Part shown: piece by piece, positions 26,458 through 34,739 of the stretch
Position numbering within the stretch: position 1 is the stretch's first letter
Layout: the number at the start of each line of letters is the position of its first letter
Assembly: GCF_900292015.1 (NCBI RefSeq)
Contig: NZ_LR130759.1
Span: forward strand, 930,001-994,000
Source: Mycobacterium basiliense
GTDB lineage: Bacteria; Actinomycetota; Actinomycetes; Mycobacteriales; Mycobacteriaceae
DNA length: 64,000 nt
Direction of reading: 5' to 3'
Position numbers and translations under genes: made by a program
Notes under the pieces: generated by a model
The model's input: only the letters and a program-made list of their open reading frames with translations
The model's database searches: none
Told to the model about the DNA's origin: nothing

Positions 26458-28380
26458 TCAGGCGATTGTGAACTCGCGACTGGTTGCGGTGAAGGGCCTG
26501 AGCGTGCCGTCCTGGTCACGTGCGGTGCCGTGGTGGACAATGCGGTACTGCCCCGGCGCGGCATCACCGGGAATATCCCAGCAAATGCTGACGCGCGAGC
26601 CGGATCGCCCCTCGCGTTGCCAGCGGAAGCTCGTGGTCCAGTCGCCGTCGTCGGCGACTCGAGCCCAGCGCTCGCCGTCGTAGCGGACCACTTCCAGATA
26701 GGTGCCGCCGCGGCGCAGATCGTTGTTCGGCAGCGCGCTGACGAATGTCGCCGACACCTTTTGACCGGATCGGTAGGCCGCCTCCGGCTCGGAGACAACC
26801 GCCCCGAACTCGCCCGTGTCCGCCGGGGCGGCGCGCAACCAGCTCAGCGCTTCGGTGTGCTTGGGCTGGCGGCCCTGTGCGACGGGACGTCCGTCTCGCA
26901 TCTCCTCGGCCAGCCCGGCCACGGTCTGCATCAGCGCGGGCAATTCCCATCGGCCGAACAACGTGCTGCCGCCCTCGTAGCGCTGCTCGACGTATTCTTC
27001 GGGCGTGGTCACATAGTGGATGTAGGCGTTGCTGTAGCCCACGCAGAGCACGTCGGCCAGTTCGGCACCGACGATCGACGCTACCGTGCGGCGCAGCCGA
27101 AGTCCCGCAACGATGGTCGGTTCGCCCGGGATGCCGATCAGGTACAAGCGTCCGATCCGCACCAGTTGTACGGGAACAATTTCCTCGACAAAGGGATGGA
27201 TCCGATTGAGCACATGCGCGGGCACCACGATGCCTTTGGGAGCCTGCGCTGCGCGCAATGAGCGTGCAAGGCGGTAGATCGAATGGGATAATTTGTCCCA
27301 GAATGGGTTTCGTCCCTGATGAAAGCCGCGGAACCCTTCGCCCTCGTCCGTCCCCGCCATGGTTGCGGCCGCGATCATGGGGCGGCCGGTGCAGTGCTCC
27401 TGACCATCCGGTGTGTATTCGCCACGCACGTGGATGGAACTGAGATTCACATAGGTGAACCGTGCATCGATGCCAGCGCCGATCGGCGTTGCGCCGGGCA
27501 ACTGCTCAACAGCATCCTCGAACTGATACAGACCTATCTGGCGCGTGTTCTCCAACTCGCGCTCCGATACCGCGTCGCCCGCGATGGGCCCGTCGACATG
27601 CGGGCTCATGTCGCCGGGGTTCGTCTGCGCGAAGGCGGCGACGATGTCCGGTTGACCATCCAGGTAGTCCGCGCCCCCGACAACGCGTTCCCAGTGGTAG
27701 GCGGCGAAGCCCTTGTTGTCTCCCGAGATGAGCCGGTTGTGGTTGGTCATGCTGGTGCCGTGGGTGGCGAAAAAGTGGATCGCGCCCACGGTGTGATCAC
27801 CGCGATTGATACCGACCAGCGTTGTCTGGGGGTCAATGCGGTTCGGGAAGAACGCCCGATCGGCGGCAGGGTTGCGGTCGAATGCCGACGGTGAGCGATT
27901 AATGCTTGCTTGGTGCAATTCGCCATGCGACAACGTCACTTCGGCCGGTGCCAGGTCGCGGTGGGCATGGTCCACCGATTCCACGATTCCGTCGACGATC
28001 GCTGCAAACGTCGCCGGCCTAAAACCGCTCGTCGACAAGTTGTATAGCAACAGGCCGCAGTAGCCGCCGGGCCCGGCATGGGTGTGCGTCGTGGTTATCA
28101 GCGTGTTTCGCTGCGAGTAGGTGTCGCCATATGTTTCTGCCAACCGGCGCAACACCTCATCGGTGACGTTTCGCATCGGCATCGGCAGATCGGCCACCAC
28201 CAGCAACAACCGCGCGTTCCCGTCGTCAAACACGAACGCTCGTGACCGCAAGCGGAGGTGGATACCGGCGGTGCGTTGATCGGTCTTGCCGTAGCCGAGC
28301 ATGCCGCAGTCGGCCGACTCACCGGTGATGTCGGCGATGCCGCGCCCGACCGAAAGAGATGCCAAATCCTCATCCTCCAC
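26458..28380 (-). CDS. Neutral/alkaline ceramidase
   Basis: 640-residue neutral ceramidase (Rv0669c-like), a zinc amidase that hydrolyses ceramide to sphingosine and fatty acid. The metal and active-site segments are TLITTTHTHAGPGGYCG, FFATHGTSMTNHN, and TNPGDMSPHVDG with the probable nucleophilic Ser. The C-terminal immunoglobulin-like domain is present. From the GTG at 28380 no signal peptide is visible, whereas many ceramidases are secreted; a slightly later start near SVGRG is possible. The gene ends next to the rpoC hairpin. It could act on host sphingolipids, as inference. Confidence 0.9.
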   Translation of the reverse strand: MEDEDLASLSVGRGIADITGESADCGMLGYGKTDQRTAGIHLRLRSRAFVFDDGNARLLLVVADLPMPMRNVTDEVLRRLAETYGDTYSQRNTLITTTHTHAGPGGYCGLLLYNLSTSGFRPATFAAIVDGIVESVDHAHRDLAPAEVTLSHGELHQASINRSPSAFDRNPAADRAFFPNRIDPQTTLVGINRGDHTVGAIHFFATHGTSMTNHNRLISGDNKGFAAYHWERVVGGADYLDGQPDIVAAFAQTNPGDMSPHVDGPIAGDAVSERELENTRQIGLYQFEDAVEQLPGATPIGAGIDARFTYVNLSSIHVRGEYTPDGQEHCTGRPMIAAATMAGTDEGEGFRGFHQGRNPFWDKLSHSIYRLARSLRAAQAPKGIVVPAHVLNRIHPFVEEIVPVQLVRIGRLYLIGIPGEPTIVAGLRLRRTVASIVGAELADVLCVGYSNAYIHYVTTPEEYVEQRYEGGSTLFGRWELPALMQTVAGLAEEMRDGRPVAQGRQPKHTEALSWLRAAPADTGEFGAVVSEPEAAYRSGQKVSATFVSALPNNDLRRGGTYLEVVRYDGERWARVADDGDWTTSFRWQREGRSGSRVSICWDIPGDAAPGQYRIVHHGTARDQDGTLRPFTATSREFTIA

Positions 28381-28700
28381 AACACCAGCGAATTCACGGG
28401 CGTCGGCGAAGCGCGGCCCGCGGGCATCCTATCCCCCTAGCGAACATCTCCTGCGCCGAGCTTGAGCAGGCGCTCATGGGCGGCAGCGGCATCCGGGGCC
28501 GAGGTCAGGTAAGCCGACGACGCCGGACGAAACCAGTGCGCTAGGTGCTGTGGGCACCGCCGACGTTGGCCTGACTTCGGTGCTCGCGCCCCCGCCCGCT
28601 CCCTGTCGACCCACACTGATTTCGACCGGCGCTGCCGCACCGATTTCCAATGTTTCGGCGGAGGGCAAAGTCGACATCGACGCGTCGCTAGACTGACTTG
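28381..28700. other. Divergent intergenic region, ceramidase / endonuclease IV
   Basis: 320 bases between the start of the ceramidase gene and the start of the endonuclease IV gene. It should hold promoters for both directions, but I see no pair of hexamers good enough to call, and no convincing small gene or repeat. Confidence 0.4.
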
Positions 28701-29459
28701 GTGCTCATCGGTTCGCATGTCAGTCCACAGGATCCGCTGGCCGCAGCGCAGGCCGAAGACGCTGACGTAGTGCAGATTTTCCTTGGCAATCCGCAGAGTT
28801 GGAAAGCGCCCAAGCCGCGCGAAGACGCCGCCCAGCTCAGAGCCGCGGCGCTGCCCATCTATGTGCACGCGCCTTACTTGATCAATGTCGCGTCGGCGAA
28901 CAATCGGGTGCGCATCCCGTCGCGCAAGATCTTGCAACAGACCTGTGATGCGGCGGCGGACATCGGTGCGGCGGCGGTGATCGTGCACGGCGGCCACGTT
29001 GGCGACGACAGCGAGCTCGACGAGGGCTTTCAGCGCTGGCGTAAGGCGCTCGACAAGCTGCACACCGACGTACCGGTGTACCTGGAGAACACCGCGGGCG
29101 GTGACCACGCTATGGCTCGCCGTTTCGACACCATCGCCAGGCTCTGGGACGTCATTGGCGACCTGGGTATCGGCTTTTGTTTGGACACTTGTCACGCGTG
29201 GGCGGCGGGTGAGGAGCTGGTGGATGCCGTAGACCGCATCAAGGCCATCACCGGTCGCATTGACCTGGTGCACTGCAACGACTCCAGGGATGCGGCGGGA
29301 TCTGGTCGTGACCGTCACGCCAACCTGGGCGCCGGACAGATCGATCCGGAGTTGCTGGTGGCCGCGGTCAAGGCCGCCGATGCGCCGGTCATCTGTGAAA
29401 CCGCCGACGAAGGTCGCAAAGACGACATCGCATTTCTGCGGGAAAAAGCCAACGGCTGA
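28701..29459 (+). CDS. end: Endonuclease IV (AP endonuclease)
   Basis: 252-residue class II AP endonuclease of the Nfo family, which cuts at abasic sites in base-excision repair. Metal-binding segments visible are [49 protein letters not shown], and [11 protein letters not shown], all in a TIM-barrel layout with the three-zinc ligands. The GTG at 28701 gives the standard start (V/M)LIGSHVSP; a TTG immediately before it is also possible. Length matches the M. tuberculosis protein (252). Confidence 0.95.
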   Translation: MLIGSHVSPQDPLAAAQAEDADVVQIFLGNPQSWKAPKPREDAAQLRAAALPIYVHAPYLINVASANNRVRIPSRKILQQTCDAAADIGAAAVIVHGGHVGDDSELDEGFQRWRKALDKLHTDVPVYLENTAGGDHAMARRFDTIARLWDVIGDLGIGFCLDTCHAWAAGEELVDAVDRIKAITGRIDLVHCNDSRDAAGSGRDRHANLGAGQIDPELLVAAVKAADAPVICETADEGRKDDIAFLREKANG

Positions 29460-29511
29460 TTCCCCGGCCGGTTGGGGCGCGCTGGGGCGATCCTACGCTT
29501 ACTGTTAACCC

Positions 29512-30357
29512 GTGGTCCATCGCGTGGTCACTGTGCTGGGTGTGGTCCTGGTGCTGGTCGGATGTGCGCACCGGGCACCGCCGCCCGGTGGCTTCGGCAC
29601 GGGCATTACCTTCCACACGATCAACGTCGGCGGAGTGGACCGCACCTACCGGCTCTTCCGGCCGGCGGGATTGCCTCGTTCGGCTCCGCTGGTTGTCATG
29701 CTGCACGGCGGGTTCGGCAGCGCGAAGCAGGCCGAAAGATCCTACGACTGGGATGAATTGGCTGACTCGGAGAAGTTTGTCGTGGCCTACCCGAACGGCC
29801 TGAACCGAGCCTGGAATGCCAACGGCGGCGGGTGCTGCGGCCGGTCCGCGCGCGATGGTGTCGACGACGTCGCATTCATCAGCGCGGCGGTGGACGAGAT
29901 CGGCCGAAACGTCGGCGTGGATCCGAAGCGGGTGTATGCCACTGGGATGAGTAACGGCGCAATCATGTCCTACACGCTGGCGTGCAACACCGGTTCGTTC
30001 GCCGCGATCGGCCCCGTTTCGGGGACGCAGTTGGATCCCTGCCAATCGCCGCATCCGGTGTCGGTCATGCATGTCCACGGCACCGGCGATCCACTGGTGC
30101 GCTACTCGGGTGGGCCTGGCGCGGGCATCGCCTCGCGGATCGACGGACCGTCGGTTCAGGATTTGAATGCGTTCTGGCGCAATGTCGATCAATGTGCTGC
30201 GCCGACCGTCACGACCAGCGGGTTGGTCACTATTTCGACGGCGGGTTGTGCGAACAATCGCAGTGTCGTGCTGGTCACCGTCGATGACGGTGGCCATGAG
30301 TGGCCGACAATGGCTACCGAAATGCTGTGGGAATTCTTCGCCGCCCATCCCCGCTGA
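29512..30357 (+). CDS. lpqP: Lipoprotein LpqP, esterase/PHB-depolymerase family
   Basis: 281-residue lipoprotein. The signal peptide is short (VVTVLGVVLVLVGC) with the lipobox LVGC, so it is predicted to be acylated at Cys19 and held on the outer face of the membrane. The mature part is an alpha/beta-hydrolase of the polyhydroxybutyrate depolymerase/feruloyl esterase group: VVMLHGGFG oxyanion region, GMSNGA nucleophile, GTGDP acid, DGGHEWP histidine. Substrate unknown; an ester of the cell envelope or host is likely. The GTG start gives the shortest signal peptide. Confidence 0.9.
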   Translation: MVHRVVTVLGVVLVLVGCAHRAPPPGGFGTGITFHTINVGGVDRTYRLFRPAGLPRSAPLVVMLHGGFGSAKQAERSYDWDELADSEKFVVAYPNGLNRAWNANGGGCCGRSARDGVDDVAFISAAVDEIGRNVGVDPKRVYATGMSNGAIMSYTLACNTGSFAAIGPVSGTQLDPCQSPHPVSVMHVHGTGDPLVRYSGGPGAGIASRIDGPSVQDLNAFWRNVDQCAAPTVTTSGLVTISTAGCANNRSVVLVTVDDGGHEWPTMATEMLWEFFAAHPR

Positions 30358-30386
30358 CGTGCGTGACGTCATCGACGTTACACGTC

Positions 30387-30414
30387 TTGTGCGGTTGTCG
30401 AAAAAATGTAACAT
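30387..30414 (+). promoter_or_regulatory. Leaderless promoter and symmetric site before fadE8
   Basis: TTGTGC (30387-30392), a 16-base spacer and TAACAT (30409-30414), with the fadE8 ATG at 30422, where transcription should start. The -10 overlaps the palindrome AATGT-A-ACATT (30405-30415), and a wider inverted repeat GTTACA (30377-30382)/TGTAAC (30407-30412) surrounds the promoter. This looks like a repressor-controlled leaderless promoter; the regulator is not known, though the PaaX-like protein of this operon is a candidate. Confidence 0.5.
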
Positions 30415-30421
30415 TGACCCT

Positions 30422-32050
30422 ATGTCAGATACGCACGTCGTCACCAATCAGGTTCCGCCGCTGGAGAACCACAATCCCGCGACCTCTCCGATGTTGGTCG
30501 AAGCGCTGATCCGCGAGGGCGGACAGTGGGGCCTGGAAGAGGTGAACCAGCTCGGGGCGATCTCGGGCGGCCAGGAAGCTCAGCGTTGGGGCGAGTTGGC
30601 CGACCGCAATCGGCCGATGCTGCACACCCACGATCGCTTCGGACACCGGATCGACGAAGTGGAGTACGACCCCGCCTACCACGAGTTGATGCGTACCGCG
30701 ATAGGGCACGGCCTGCATGCCGCGCCGTGGGCCGACGAGCGGCCGGGATCGCACGTCGTGCGGGCCGCCAAGACTTCCGTATGGACTGTTGAACCCGGTC
30801 ACATCTGTCCGATTTCGATGACTTACGCCGTTGTGCCGGCGCTGCGCGCCAACCCGGAGCTGGCAGCCGTCTACGAACCGTTGCTGACCAGTCGGGAATA
30901 TGACCCGGAGTTGAGGCTGGCCACGACGAAGGCTGGCATCACCGCCGGTATGTCAATGACCGAGAAACAGGGCGGCTCCGACGTACGCGCCGGCACCACC
31001 GAGGCGACTCGAAACGCTGACGGCACCTACCACCTGACCGGTCACAAGTGGTTTACCTCGGCACCGATGTGTGACATCTTCCTGGTGCTCGCGCAGTCGC
31101 CCGGTGGGTTGTCATGTTTTATGCTGCCGCGCATCCTGCCCGACGGTACCCGCAACCGGATGTTGTTGCAGCGTCTCAAGGACAAGCTGGGTAATCACGC
31201 CAATGCCTCCAGCGAGGTCGAATACGACGCCGCAACTGCGTGGCTGGTCGGCGACGAGGGTCGCGGTGTCGCGACCATCATTGAGATGGTTAACCTCACC
31301 CGGCTGGACTGCACGCTGGGCAGCGCCACCAGCATGCGCACCGGGCTGACCCGAGCCATGCACCATGCCCAGCACCGAAAGGCCTTCGGCGCCTATCTGA
31401 TCGACCAGCCGCTGATGCGCAACGTGCTGGCCGACCTGGCGGTCGAAGCCGAGGCCGCCACCATCGTCGCGATGAGGATGGCCGGTGCCACCGACAAGGC
31501 GGTGCGTGGAAACGAGCGCGAAGCGCTGCTGCGTCGCATCGGCCTGGCGGCCAGCAAGTACTGGGTGTGCAAGCGCTCTACCCCCCACGCCGCGGAGGCG
31601 TTGGAGTGCCTGGGGGGCAACGGTTATGTCGAGGACTCCGGCATGCCTCGGTTGTACCGTGAAGCCCCGCTCATGGGCATCTGGGAAGGGTCGGGCAATG
31701 TCAGCGCGCTGGATACGTTGCGGGCCATGGCGACTCGGCCGGAATGCGTCGAGGTGCTATTTGATGAGCTGACCCAAAGCGTTGGGCAGGACGCCCGACT
31801 CGACGGACACGTCGAGTGGTTGCGTCAGCAACTGGGTGATCTCGACACCATCCAGTACCGTGCCCGCAAGGTCGCCGAGGATATCTGCCTGGCCCTGCAG
31901 GGTTCGTTGCTGGTGCGGCACGGGCATCCCGCGGTCGCCGAGGCCTTTCTGACCACCCGCCTCGGCGGTCAGTGGGGTGGCGCGTTTGGCACCATGCCCG
32001 CCGGGCTGGATCTGGCGCCGATCCTCGAGCGGGCCCTGGTAAAGGGCTGA
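30422..32050 (+). CDS. fadE8: Acyl-CoA dehydrogenase FadE8 (AidB-like)
   Basis: 542-residue FAD-dependent acyl-CoA dehydrogenase related to AidB. Visible segments are ITAGMSMTEKQGGSDVRAGTT (FAD/substrate contact), HKWFTSAP, and the C-terminal ECLGGNGYVEDSGMPRLYRE and GIWEGSGNV. It introduces the 2,3-double bond in acyl-CoA; AidB relatives may instead act in DNA-damage protection, so the exact role is open. First gene of an operon with echA4, a PaaX-like regulator and echA5, linked to echA4 by a MIRU array. No ribosome site is visible, in line with a leaderless message. Confidence 0.93.
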   Translation: MSDTHVVTNQVPPLENHNPATSPMLVEALIREGGQWGLEEVNQLGAISGGQEAQRWGELADRNRPMLHTHDRFGHRIDEVEYDPAYHELMRTAIGHGLHAAPWADERPGSHVVRAAKTSVWTVEPGHICPISMTYAVVPALRANPELAAVYEPLLTSREYDPELRLATTKAGITAGMSMTEKQGGSDVRAGTTEATRNADGTYHLTGHKWFTSAPMCDIFLVLAQSPGGLSCFMLPRILPDGTRNRMLLQRLKDKLGNHANASSEVEYDAATAWLVGDEGRGVATIIEMVNLTRLDCTLGSATSMRTGLTRAMHHAQHRKAFGAYLIDQPLMRNVLADLAVEAEAATIVAMRMAGATDKAVRGNEREALLRRIGLAASKYWVCKRSTPHAAEALECLGGNGYVEDSGMPRLYREAPLMGIWEGSGNVSALDTLRAMATRPECVEVLFDELTQSVGQDARLDGHVEWLRQQLGDLDTIQYRARKVAEDICLALQGSLLVRHGHPAVAEAFLTTRLGGQWGGAFGTMPAGLDLAPILERALVKG

Positions 32051-32271
32051 GCGGCGCCGATGACACGCGTCGGCGACGATGCAGAGCGAAGCGATGAGGA
32101 GGAGCGGCGCCGATGACACGCGTCGGCGACGATGCAGAGCGAAGCGATGAGGAGGAGCGGCGCCGATGACACGCGTCGGCGACGATGCAGAGCGAAGCGA
32201 TGAGGAGGAGCGGCGCCGATGACACGCGTCGGCGACGATGCAGAGCGAAGCGATGAGGAGGAGCGGCGCCG
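32051..32271 (+). repeat. MIRU-type tandem repeat, four 53-bp units plus a partial
   Basis: Four perfect or near-perfect 53-bp units (32051-32103, 32104-32156, 32157-32209, 32210-32262) and the first 9 bases of a fifth. Each unit holds an ATG followed by 18 codons (MTRVGDDAERSDEEERRR) whose TGA overlaps the ATG of the next unit as ATGA; the last TGA overlaps the echA4 ATG at 32272. The first ATG lies 9 bases after the fadE8 stop. This is the mycobacterial interspersed repetitive unit design, bridging two genes of an operon by a chain of coupled micro-ORFs. Each unit also carries GAGGAGGA, a ribosome site for the next ATG. Confidence 0.93.
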
Positions 32272-33210
32272 ATGACACACGCCATCAGGCCGGTCGACTT
32301 CGACAACCTGAAGACGATGACCTACGAGGTCACCGGTCGGGTTGCGCGGATCACCTTCAACCGGCCGGAGAAGGGCAACGCCATCGTCGCTGACACTCCA
32401 CTGGAGTTGTCTGCGCTGGTGGAGCGAGCCGATCTCGATCCCAATGTGCACGTCATTCTGGTATCCGGTCGCGGCGAGGGTTTCTGCGCGGGTTTCGACC
32501 TGTCGGCATATGCCGAGGGGTCGTCGTCATCCGGCGCCGAAGGGGGATATCGCGGTACGGTGCTGGACGGTAAGGCCCAGGCGGTCAACCACCTGCCCAA
32601 TCAGCCGTGGGACCCGATGATCGATTACCAGATGATGAGCCGGTTTGTCCGCGGGTTCTCCAGCCTGATGCATGCCGACAAACCGACGGTGGTCAAGATC
32701 CACGGTTACTGCGTGGCTGGCGGCACCGACATCGCCTTGCACGCTGATCAGGTGATCGCCGCCGCCGATGCCAAGATCGGCTATCCGCCGACGCGGGTGT
32801 GGGGTGTCCCGGCGGCCGGCTTGTGGGCGCATCGGCTCGGCGACCAGCGCGCCAAGCGGTTGTTGTTCACCGGTGACTGCATGACCGGCGCGCAAGCGGC
32901 CGAGTGGGGTCTGGCGGTTGAGGCGCCGGACCCCAAAGACCTTGACGAGCGCACCGAGCGGTTGGTGGAGCGAATCGCCGCCCTGCCGGTCAACCAGCTG
33001 ATCATGATCAAGCTCGCACTCAATTCGGCTCTGCTGCAACAGGGTGTGGCCACCAGCAGGATGGTCAGCACGGTTTTCGACGGCGTGGCCCGGCACACGC
33101 CCGAGGGACATGCGTTTGTCGCCGACGCGGTAGAGCATGGGTTTCGTGATGCGGTGAAGCGCCGAGATGAACCGTTCGGCGACTACGGTCGCCAGGCATC
33201 CCAGGTGTAG
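32272..33210 (+). CDS. echA4: Enoyl-CoA hydratase family protein EchA4
   Basis: 312-residue crotonase-fold protein. The oxyanion-hole segments are SGRGEGFCAGFDLSAYA and IHGYCVAGGTDIALHAD. Where catalytic Glu residues are expected, the second region reads YPPTRVWGVPAAG, without an obvious Glu, so it may not be a standard hydratase. It is longer than the usual 260 residues because of an insert around residues 80-115. It would act on the product of FadE8 or on a related acyl-CoA. Its ATG overlaps the stop of the last MIRU micro-ORF, so translation is probably coupled. Confidence 0.9.
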   Translation: MTHAIRPVDFDNLKTMTYEVTGRVARITFNRPEKGNAIVADTPLELSALVERADLDPNVHVILVSGRGEGFCAGFDLSAYAEGSSSSGAEGGYRGTVLDGKAQAVNHLPNQPWDPMIDYQMMSRFVRGFSSLMHADKPTVVKIHGYCVAGGTDIALHADQVIAAADAKIGYPPTRVWGVPAAGLWAHRLGDQRAKRLLFTGDCMTGAQAAEWGLAVEAPDPKDLDERTERLVERIAALPVNQLIMIKLALNSALLQQGVATSRMVSTVFDGVARHTPEGHAFVADAVEHGFRDAVKRRDEPFGDYGRQASQV

Positions 33211-33214
33211 CGCG

Positions 33215-33949
33215 ATGCCGAAAACGCTGGCCCGCATGACCGCTCGGTCGGTGGTGCTTAGCGTGCTGCTGGGCGCCCATCCCGCATGGGCCAGCGCGAG
33301 CGAGCTGGTCAGGCTCACCGCCGATTTCGGTATCAAAGAGACGACGCTGCGGGTAGCGCTGACTCGGATGGTGGGCGCGGGTGACCTGATCCGATCCGCG
33401 GATGGTTATCGGCTTTCGGACCGGCTGCTGGCCCGGCAGCGGCGCCAGGACGAGGCCATGCGCCCTCGGGTACGGGCTTGGCATGGCGACTGGCACCTGG
33501 TCGTGGTGACGAGTGTCGGCACCGACGCGCGCACCCGCGCCGCGCTGCGAAACACCATGCATGACAAGCGTTTCGGTGAGCTGCGCGAAGGCGTTTGGCT
33601 GCGACCAGACAATCTCGACGTGGAACTCGCCCCCGATGCGGCGGCTCGGGTACGGGTGCTCAAGGCCCGCGATGACGCGCCGGCCCAATTGGCCGGGCAG
33701 CTGTGGGATCTGGGTGCGTGGGTCGAGGTCGGTCACCGACTGCTCGACGAGATGGCTCAATTGGCGCAGGTATCAGACCGGTTCGTGGTGGCCGCGGCGA
33801 TGGTGCGTCACCTGCTCACCGATCCCATGCTGCCGGCAGAGTTATTGCCCGAGGACTGGCCGGGAATCCCGCTACGGGCCGCCTACCACGACTTCGTCAT
33901 CGAACTGGTGAACCGCCGTGACAAAACCCAACTCTTGGAGGCCACGTGA
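33215..33949 (+). CDS. PaaX-like transcriptional regulator
   Basis: 244-residue PaaX-family regulator (Rv0674-like). The N-terminal winged-helix region is SVVLSVLLGAHPAWASASELVRLTADFGIKETTLRVALTRMV (about residues 12-53), and the centre holds WHGDWHLVVV and the PaaX phrase RFGELREGVWLRPDNL. PaaX proteins repress aromatic or acyl-CoA degradation genes and respond to CoA thioesters. Its place between echA4 (4-base gap) and echA5 (GTGA overlap) suggests it controls this operon, perhaps through the palindrome in front of fadE8. Confidence 0.88.
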   Translation: MPKTLARMTARSVVLSVLLGAHPAWASASELVRLTADFGIKETTLRVALTRMVGAGDLIRSADGYRLSDRLLARQRRQDEAMRPRVRAWHGDWHLVVVTSVGTDARTRAALRNTMHDKRFGELREGVWLRPDNLDVELAPDAAARVRVLKARDDAPAQLAGQLWDLGAWVEVGHRLLDEMAQLAQVSDRFVVAAAMVRHLLTDPMLPAELLPEDWPGIPLRAAYHDFVIELVNRRDKTQLLEAT

Positions 33950-34731
33950 GTGATTTGGTGCTGGTGGAGCAGGACGGCCCGGTGACCACGGTGATCATCA
34001 ATCGGCCGGCGGCGCGTAATGCCGTCAACGGCCCGACGGCGGCCGCGCTGTACTCGGCGTTCGAGCGATTCGATCGCGACGACACGGCTTCGGTGGCGGT
34101 GTTGTGCGGCAATGGGGGAACCTTTTGCGCGGGGGCCGATTTGAAAGCTTTCGGCACGTCGGAGGCCAATGCGGTGCACCGGACCGGCCCCGGACCGATG
34201 GGGCCGTCACGAATGGTGCTGTCCAAGCCGGTGATCGCCGCGGTCAGCGGTTACGCCGTCGCCGGGGGGTTGGAGCTGGCGTTGTGGTGCGATCTGCGGG
34301 TGGCCGAGGAAGATGCCGTGTTCGGTGTGTTCTGCCGTCGCTGGGGCGTCCCGCTGATCGACGGCGGCACCGTGCGACTGCCGCGGCTGATCGGACATGG
34401 CCGGGCGATGGACATGATCCTCACCGGCCGGGCAGTACCGGCCGATGAAGCGCTGGCGATCGGGTTGGCCAACCGGGTGGTGCCTAGGGGGCAAGCCCGC
34501 CAGGCGGCCGAAGCGCTCGCGGCGGAGTTAGCCGTGTTGCCCCAACAGTGCCTGCGATCGGATCGGCTATCGGCATTGCACCAGTGGGGCCTGCCCGAAT
34601 CCGCCGCTCTCGATGTGGAATTCGCCAGCATTTCCCGGGTGGCTCACGAGTCGTTGGCGGGGGCCGGACGCTTCGCCGCGGGTGCCGGCCGGCACGGCGC
34701 CCCGGCAAGCCGTGACGAGCCGACGAATTAG
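33946..34731 (+). CDS. echA5: Enoyl-CoA hydratase family protein EchA5
   Basis: 261-residue crotonase. Segments: GNGGTFCAGADLKAFG (first oxyanion region), VSGYAVAGGLELALWCDLRV (second), and FCRRWGVPLIDGGTVRLPRLIG. It likely hydrates 2-enoyl-CoA or does a related crotonase reaction in the FadE8 pathway. The GTG at 33946 overlaps the upstream stop (GTGA). It ends 8 bases from the convergent mmpL5 stop with no terminator between, so transcripts may overlap. Confidence 0.92.
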   Translation: MSDLVLVEQDGPVTTVIINRPAARNAVNGPTAAALYSAFERFDRDDTASVAVLCGNGGTFCAGADLKAFGTSEANAVHRTGPGPMGPSRMVLSKPVIAAVSGYAVAGGLELALWCDLRVAEEDAVFGVFCRRWGVPLIDGGTVRLPRLIGHGRAMDMILTGRAVPADEALAIGLANRVVPRGQARQAAEALAAELAVLPQQCLRSDRLSALHQWGLPESAALDVEFASISRVAHESLAGAGRFAAGAGRHGAPASRDEPTN

Positions 34732-34739
34732 ACCGGGGC

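Noticed and set aside
32051..32271. Tandem repeats as a CRISPR array
   Set aside because: Units are directly adjacent without spacers, in coding register, and match the MIRU design.
31701..32306. Minus-strand frames of 160-200 codons through the MIRU array
   Set aside because: They only exist because of the repeated 53-bp unit; no start signal or family.
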